A DNA stretch of 64,000 bases. It comes from Prevotella sp. (GTDB lineage Bacteria; Bacteroidota; Bacteroidia; Bacteroidales; Bacteroidaceae). Numbering within the stretch: position 1 is the first letter of the stretch; the number at the start of each line of letters is the position of its first letter. The stretch lies in NCBI GenBank assembly GCA_017554105.1, contig JAFZIY010000017.1, positions 124,001 through 188,000 on the forward strand, given 5' to 3'. The notes under the pieces are model-generated. The model was not told the DNA's origin and made no database searches. It saw only the letters and a program-made list of their open reading frames with translations. The position numbers and the translations under genes are program-made. Positions 60,886 through 64,000 of this stretch are shown here, in pieces.

Positions 60886-62463
60886 ATGAATATATTTGTC
60901 TTTAGAAATAACACTGTTGAACGTTTTTTCGGAAAGGAATATCATTTCTCTGGTTATGATGACATCAGTGTAGTACCTCAAGATGCTGACAGTTATGTTT
61001 GGTGGTATCAAGTGCCTATCAAGTATGAACAGAATGTGCTGGCAGAGGAAATTCGCGGATATATCCATAAATTGAACTTCGTTCTTCAACAATTAGATGT
61101 AAAGAAAACCTTCGTTGCTTTAACGATGGACACCCTCTATGCTGTTCCTTTTTCTGACGATGATCATAGGTTGCAGCAAGCGATAGACAATTATAATACC
61201 GTCCTCTACGAGGTAGAACAGACTTACTCTAATGTGAAGGTGATTGATGTCCGTGAGTTCAATCGTAGTTATTCTGCTAATGAACTAATGGACTGGAAGT
61301 TCTACTTCATCTCACAAATGGGTATGAACCCGAAACTGAACAAAGAATTCATGGCATGGTTTGAACGAAAAATGGAAAGTATCGCCTTTAAGAGGAAAAA
61401 ATGTCTGGCACTTGATTTGGACAACACGCTTTGGGGTGGAATTCTTGGAGAGGACGGTATTGAAGGCATTCAAATTGGCGGCGATTATCCTGGTAAAGCC
61501 TTTTTATATTGGCAGGAGGCTTTATTGCAACTGAGTAAAAGTGGTGTGATACTGGCCATCTGTTCAAAGAATAATGAACAAGACGTACTGGAAGCATGGG
61601 AGAAAAATCCTTATATGGTATTAAGAAAAGATTCTTTCTGCGCTTGGCGTATCAATTGGACAGATAAAGCTACAAACCTCAAAGAATTGGCAGAAGAACT
61701 GAATATCGGGTTAGACAGTTTTGTTTTTGTAGATGACAATCCAACAGAACGGGAACTGATCCGACAGATATTGCCTATGGTTGCCGTTCCCGAATTTCCT
61801 GAACAACCCTATATGCTGCCTATGTTTTTCAAGCATTTGGTGGAAGACTATTTCAAGGTTTATAGCATAACAGATGAAGACCGTAAAAAAACAGAACATT
61901 ACAAAGCTAATGCCAAAAGGGCCCAAGCACTGAAAAGTTTTGCCGATATAGACACGTTTTTGGAAAGTCTCGACATCCAAATAACCATTGAAGCGGCCAA
62001 CAAATTCAACATTCAGCGCATCGCTCAAATGACACAAAAGACCAATCAGTTCAACCTCACAACCAAGCGATATACTGATGCCGATATTCTAAGATTCATT
62101 GAACATGGCTGGAAAATCTGGTGTATCTGCGTAGCTGATAAATTTGGTGACAACGGTATCACGGGATGTCTAATGGTGAATGGAACAGAGATAGATACTT
62201 TTCTTCTTAGTTGCCGCATTCTTGGAAAAGGGATTGAATTTGCTTTTGCCAAGAGAGTAATGGTTATTTTGAGAAACAACGGAACCTCTGAGTTGAGGGC
62301 TAAATATCTGCCCACAGTTAAGAATTCTCAAGTAAAGGACTTTTATGAAAAATGTGGATTTACACTCACGGATGAGCATGAAGACGGAAGTAAGGATTAT
62401 GCCATCGACCTTTTAACAGCCGATTTGTCAATTAAAGATATATATAATATAACAATCAAATAA
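60886..62463 (+). CDS. FkbH-like HAD-IIIC protein (acyl-ACP loading type)
   Basis: The 525-residue protein has an N-terminal part of about 160 residues, a HAD phosphatase-like domain from 170 with Asp177-LDNT ('KCLALDLDNTLWGGILGEDG') and 'FVDDNPTERELIRQILP', and a C-terminal GNAT-like part ('NKFNIQRIAQMTQKTNQFNL', 'DTFLLSCRILGKGIEFAF'). In known FkbH-like proteins this fold takes 1,3-bisphosphoglycerate, removes phosphate and loads glyceryl onto an acyl carrier protein. Its neighbour 6 bp downstream is an ACP, which supports this role: an acyl-ACP donor for glycan decoration. Confidence 0.9.
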   Translation: MNIFVFRNNTVERFFGKEYHFSGYDDISVVPQDADSYVWWYQVPIKYEQNVLAEEIRGYIHKLNFVLQQLDVKKTFVALTMDTLYAVPFSDDDHRLQQAIDNYNTVLYEVEQTYSNVKVIDVREFNRSYSANELMDWKFYFISQMGMNPKLNKEFMAWFERKMESIAFKRKKCLALDLDNTLWGGILGEDGIEGIQIGGDYPGKAFLYWQEALLQLSKSGVILAICSKNNEQDVLEAWEKNPYMVLRKDSFCAWRINWTDKATNLKELAEELNIGLDSFVFVDDNPTERELIRQILPMVAVPEFPEQPYMLPMFFKHLVEDYFKVYSITDEDRKKTEHYKANAKRAQALKSFADIDTFLESLDIQITIEAANKFNIQRIAQMTQKTNQFNLTTKRYTDADILRFIEHGWKIWCICVADKFGDNGITGCLMVNGTEIDTFLLSCRILGKGIEFAFAKRVMVILRNNGTSELRAKYLPTVKNSQVKDFYEKCGFTLTDEHEDGSKDYAIDLLTADLSIKDIYNITIK

Positions 62464-62469
62464 ATTATT

Positions 62470-62688
62470 ATGGAAGAAAAAATCTTAGAAATAATGCGTA
62501 TTGTATTTGAAACAAATGACGTCAATGTAAACAGCACACAAGAGAACTGTTCTGCATGGGATTCTATGGCTCAGTTAAATTTGGCACTAGAATTAGAAGA
62601 AGAATTAGGTATTTCTCTTGAGCCTGAAGAAATTAGTAAGATGAAATCATTTGATGAAATTAAGAATATTGTAGAAAAAAAACTTTAA
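62470..62688 (+). CDS. Acyl carrier protein
   Basis: The 72-residue protein is a stand-alone carrier with the phosphopantetheine Ser32 in 'CSAWDSMAQLNLALELEEEL', an acidic helix 'LGISLEPEEISKMKSFDEIK', typical of FkbH-associated ACPs rather than fatty-acid AcpP (DSL replaced by DSM). It sits between the FkbH-like gene and LicD and probably carries the activated acyl group made by FkbH. Confidence 0.92.
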   Translation: MEEKILEIMRIVFETNDVNVNSTQENCSAWDSMAQLNLALELEEELGISLEPEEISKMKSFDEIKNIVEKKL

Positions 62689-62691
62689 GGC

Positions 62692-63597
62692 ATGACTGAG
62701 ATTGAAAGAATTATTAATAAGGGTATAGTAACAAGTGATTTCTTAAAAGAAGAAGTTCGCTGTGGATATACAGTAAGCGTTCAAAATAAGGAACTTTGGG
62801 CTATTGAACTAGACCTATTACATGAATTTGACCGTGTATGTAAGAAATATGGGTTGAAATATTTCTTTGTATATGGTTCGCTGTTGGGAGCTGTCAGACA
62901 CCAAGGATTCATACCTTGGGATGATGATATGGATGTCGCTCTTTTTAGGAAAGATTTCAACAAACTTACAGAAGTAGCAGAAAAGGAATTTTGCCATCCC
63001 TATTTTTTTCAGAATGCTCATACAGACCCTGGTTCTTGTTTTTCAATGGCTCGCCTAAGAAATTCCGAAACAACAGCTATTATTGAGGCCTTCAGATATG
63101 AGAAGTTTAATCAAGGGATTGTTCTTGATATTTTCCCTATTGATAATGTTAATTTGTCTGTACAAGATGAACGAGCAACCCGGATAAAAGAGTATACAAT
63201 GAATGGTTCAGCATTTATGCGTAGAAACAATCCCAATCTTACAGACCACGATAAATATATACTAAAAAACTTCAAGGGGATAGATCCCATCCAAAATTAT
63301 GATGAATTACAGGATCTCTGTTCAGAATTTAATGATATTGAAACTGAATATGTAGGAACAAGAAATGTTACAACATATCCATGGCAGAAAATGGTTTTTA
63401 AAAAAGAGGATTTTTCATCTGTAAAGTGGGCGGAATTTGAAAATACAAAAGTACCTATCCCATGCGGGTATGATAGAATCCTAAAAACGACATATGGTGA
63501 TTACATGAAATTTCCTCCCATATCAGAAAGAGGTACTTGGCACACAAAAACCACCTTTTATGATCCAGAAAAGTCTTTCAAAGATTATCTTTATTAG
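62692..63597 (+). CDS. LicD family transferase
   Basis: The 301-residue protein carries the LicD signatures: 'YFFVYGSLLGAVRHQGFIPW' followed by 'DDDMDVALFRKDFNKL' (Asp-rich metal site) and 'IVLDIFPIDNV'. LicD proteins move phosphocholine or other phospho-groups onto glycans. It starts 3 bp after the ACP gene. A second, similar gene begins at 63922. Confidence 0.9.
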   Translation: MTEIERIINKGIVTSDFLKEEVRCGYTVSVQNKELWAIELDLLHEFDRVCKKYGLKYFFVYGSLLGAVRHQGFIPWDDDMDVALFRKDFNKLTEVAEKEFCHPYFFQNAHTDPGSCFSMARLRNSETTAIIEAFRYEKFNQGIVLDIFPIDNVNLSVQDERATRIKEYTMNGSAFMRRNNPNLTDHDKYILKNFKGIDPIQNYDELQDLCSEFNDIETEYVGTRNVTTYPWQKMVFKKEDFSSVKWAEFENTKVPIPCGYDRILKTTYGDYMKFPPISERGTWHTKTTFYDPEKSFKDYLY

Positions 63598-63921
63598 TGA
63601 TGATAATAGTCATTTACTCTATTTACCTATGAGCGTTTTAATGAAATTTTCAAGGTTAAAGGAGAGGTCCATATTAAGTGCCGTATAGGACAACTTTGCA
63701 GTGTAGACGCTTTACTTTCGTAATGTTATGGATATTACATGGAACTTCCAACCTGTAGAAAAGAGACATATTCACATTTCTCGTTTTAGGTTTTCTTAAT
63801 CATAATCTAATATAATCGTTTTTGTGTCAGGTAAAAAGATTTTTCATAAGGAAAACAAGGAGAACTAGAAAATATTTTATTTATTAATTATTTATCTTTA
63901 GAATTTTAAAATCGGTTTATT
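63598..63921. other. A/T-rich gap between two LicD genes
   Basis: 324 bp with no gene I can support. Two short open stretches (about 35 and 23 codons, the second starting MDITWNFQPV at 63728) have no recognisable similarity and may be remnants. TATCTTTA at 63891-63898 is a -7-like box for the next gene. No hairpin terminator was seen after the first LicD gene. Confidence 0.5.
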
Positions 63922-64000
63922 ATGACAGAGTGTGAAAGGTTAATAAATGAAGGCTTATTCCACAAGGATTTCTTAAATGAAGAAGTTAGAGATGATTTCA
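63922..64000 (+). CDS. Second LicD-like gene, 3' cut by window end
   Basis: ATG 63922 opens a frame to the last base: MTECERLINEGLFHKDFLNE and then EVRDDF. It matches the start of the preceding LicD protein (MTEIERIINKGIVTSDFLKE, EVRC) in about half of the positions, so it is a tandem paralogue. The catalytic part lies beyond the window; function is inferred only from this N-terminus. Confidence 0.7.
   Translation, partial: MTECERLINEGLFHKDFLNEEVRDDF

Noticed and set aside
63598..63921. Insertion-sequence remnant between LicD genes
   Set aside because: Short open stretches exist but no transposase motif or terminal inverted repeats could be supported.
1..64000. tRNA or rRNA genes
   Set aside because: No T-loop or anticodon-stem patterns or rRNA-like blocks were noticed by eye on either strand; a tRNAscan run would be decisive.

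Overview
The window looks like a chromosomal segment of a Bacteroidota genome, most likely order Bacteroidales and Prevotella-like. Direct signs are many promoters of the Bacteroidota form (TTTG, 19-20 bp, TAnnTTTG), a subtilisin-like protease with a C-terminal tail of the type IX secretion kind, a UpxY-type antiterminator before a surface-polysaccharide locus, a Bacteroidota LptE-type lipoprotein, lipoprotein signal peptides throughout, and typical gene sets (PyrK-PyrD, Nif3 plus zinc ribbon, agmatine deiminase plus N-carbamoylputrescine amidase). No rRNA, tRNA, CRISPR array or intact insertion sequence was seen.

Layout. 1-1482: end of an EEP-family hydrolase and a YpfJ-type metallopeptidase. 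1656-10863: the most unusual part, a compact four-gene plus-strand cassette with terminators at both sides and a structured leader. It encodes a degenerate SIR2-like/TIR protein, a membrane-anchored STAND NTPase whose extracytoplasmic half carries YD-like repeats and a PDZ-like domain, a secreted protein of the same extracytoplasmic architecture, and a protein joining a DprA/SLOG-like domain, a Myb-like helix-turn-helix and a PD-(D/E)XK nuclease. I read this as a candidate, possibly undescribed, envelope-sensing defence or cell-suicide system. 11089-16575: a lipoprotein, long repeats, then a minus-strand run of M48 peptidase, HExxH protein, NfeD, SPFH protein and WecB. 16827-22574: small membrane and secreted proteins, the S8 protease and SlyD. 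22642-33111: housekeeping genes (aroC, pyrK-pyrD, holA, Nif3 and others), a probable small RNA (23801-23894) and a transcript with two tiny ORFs (32716-33256).

33471-43068: aguA-aguB, an AmpG-like transporter behind a very large GT2/DUF4922/SpoIID fusion, and a lipoprotein fusing a nucleoside-hydrolase-like domain to a P-loop domain. 43069-50491: plus-strand housekeeping run rlmN, DUF4837 lipoprotein, pdxA, flippase-like protein, sigma-54-type activator, LptE, TPR protein, secG. 50713-56093: serine hydrolase, GH43, lipoprotein, oxidoreductase and thioredoxin-like protein. 56356-64000: start of a polysaccharide locus: long leader, UpxY, Ugd, DegT aminotransferase, NeuD/PglD-like acyltransferase, VOC protein, FkbH-like HAD protein, acyl carrier protein and two LicD-type transferases (the last cut by the window end). 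The FkbH/ACP pair suggests that an acyl group carried on ACP decorates the glycan.

Intergenic structure is rich: four tandem arrays with an exact 22-bp period, a dispersed G-rich palindromic repeat (one copy lies in frame inside ugd), 7-bp AGTTAGG tracts, and many clean terminators. All functional calls come from reading motifs and architecture by eye; no database search was run.
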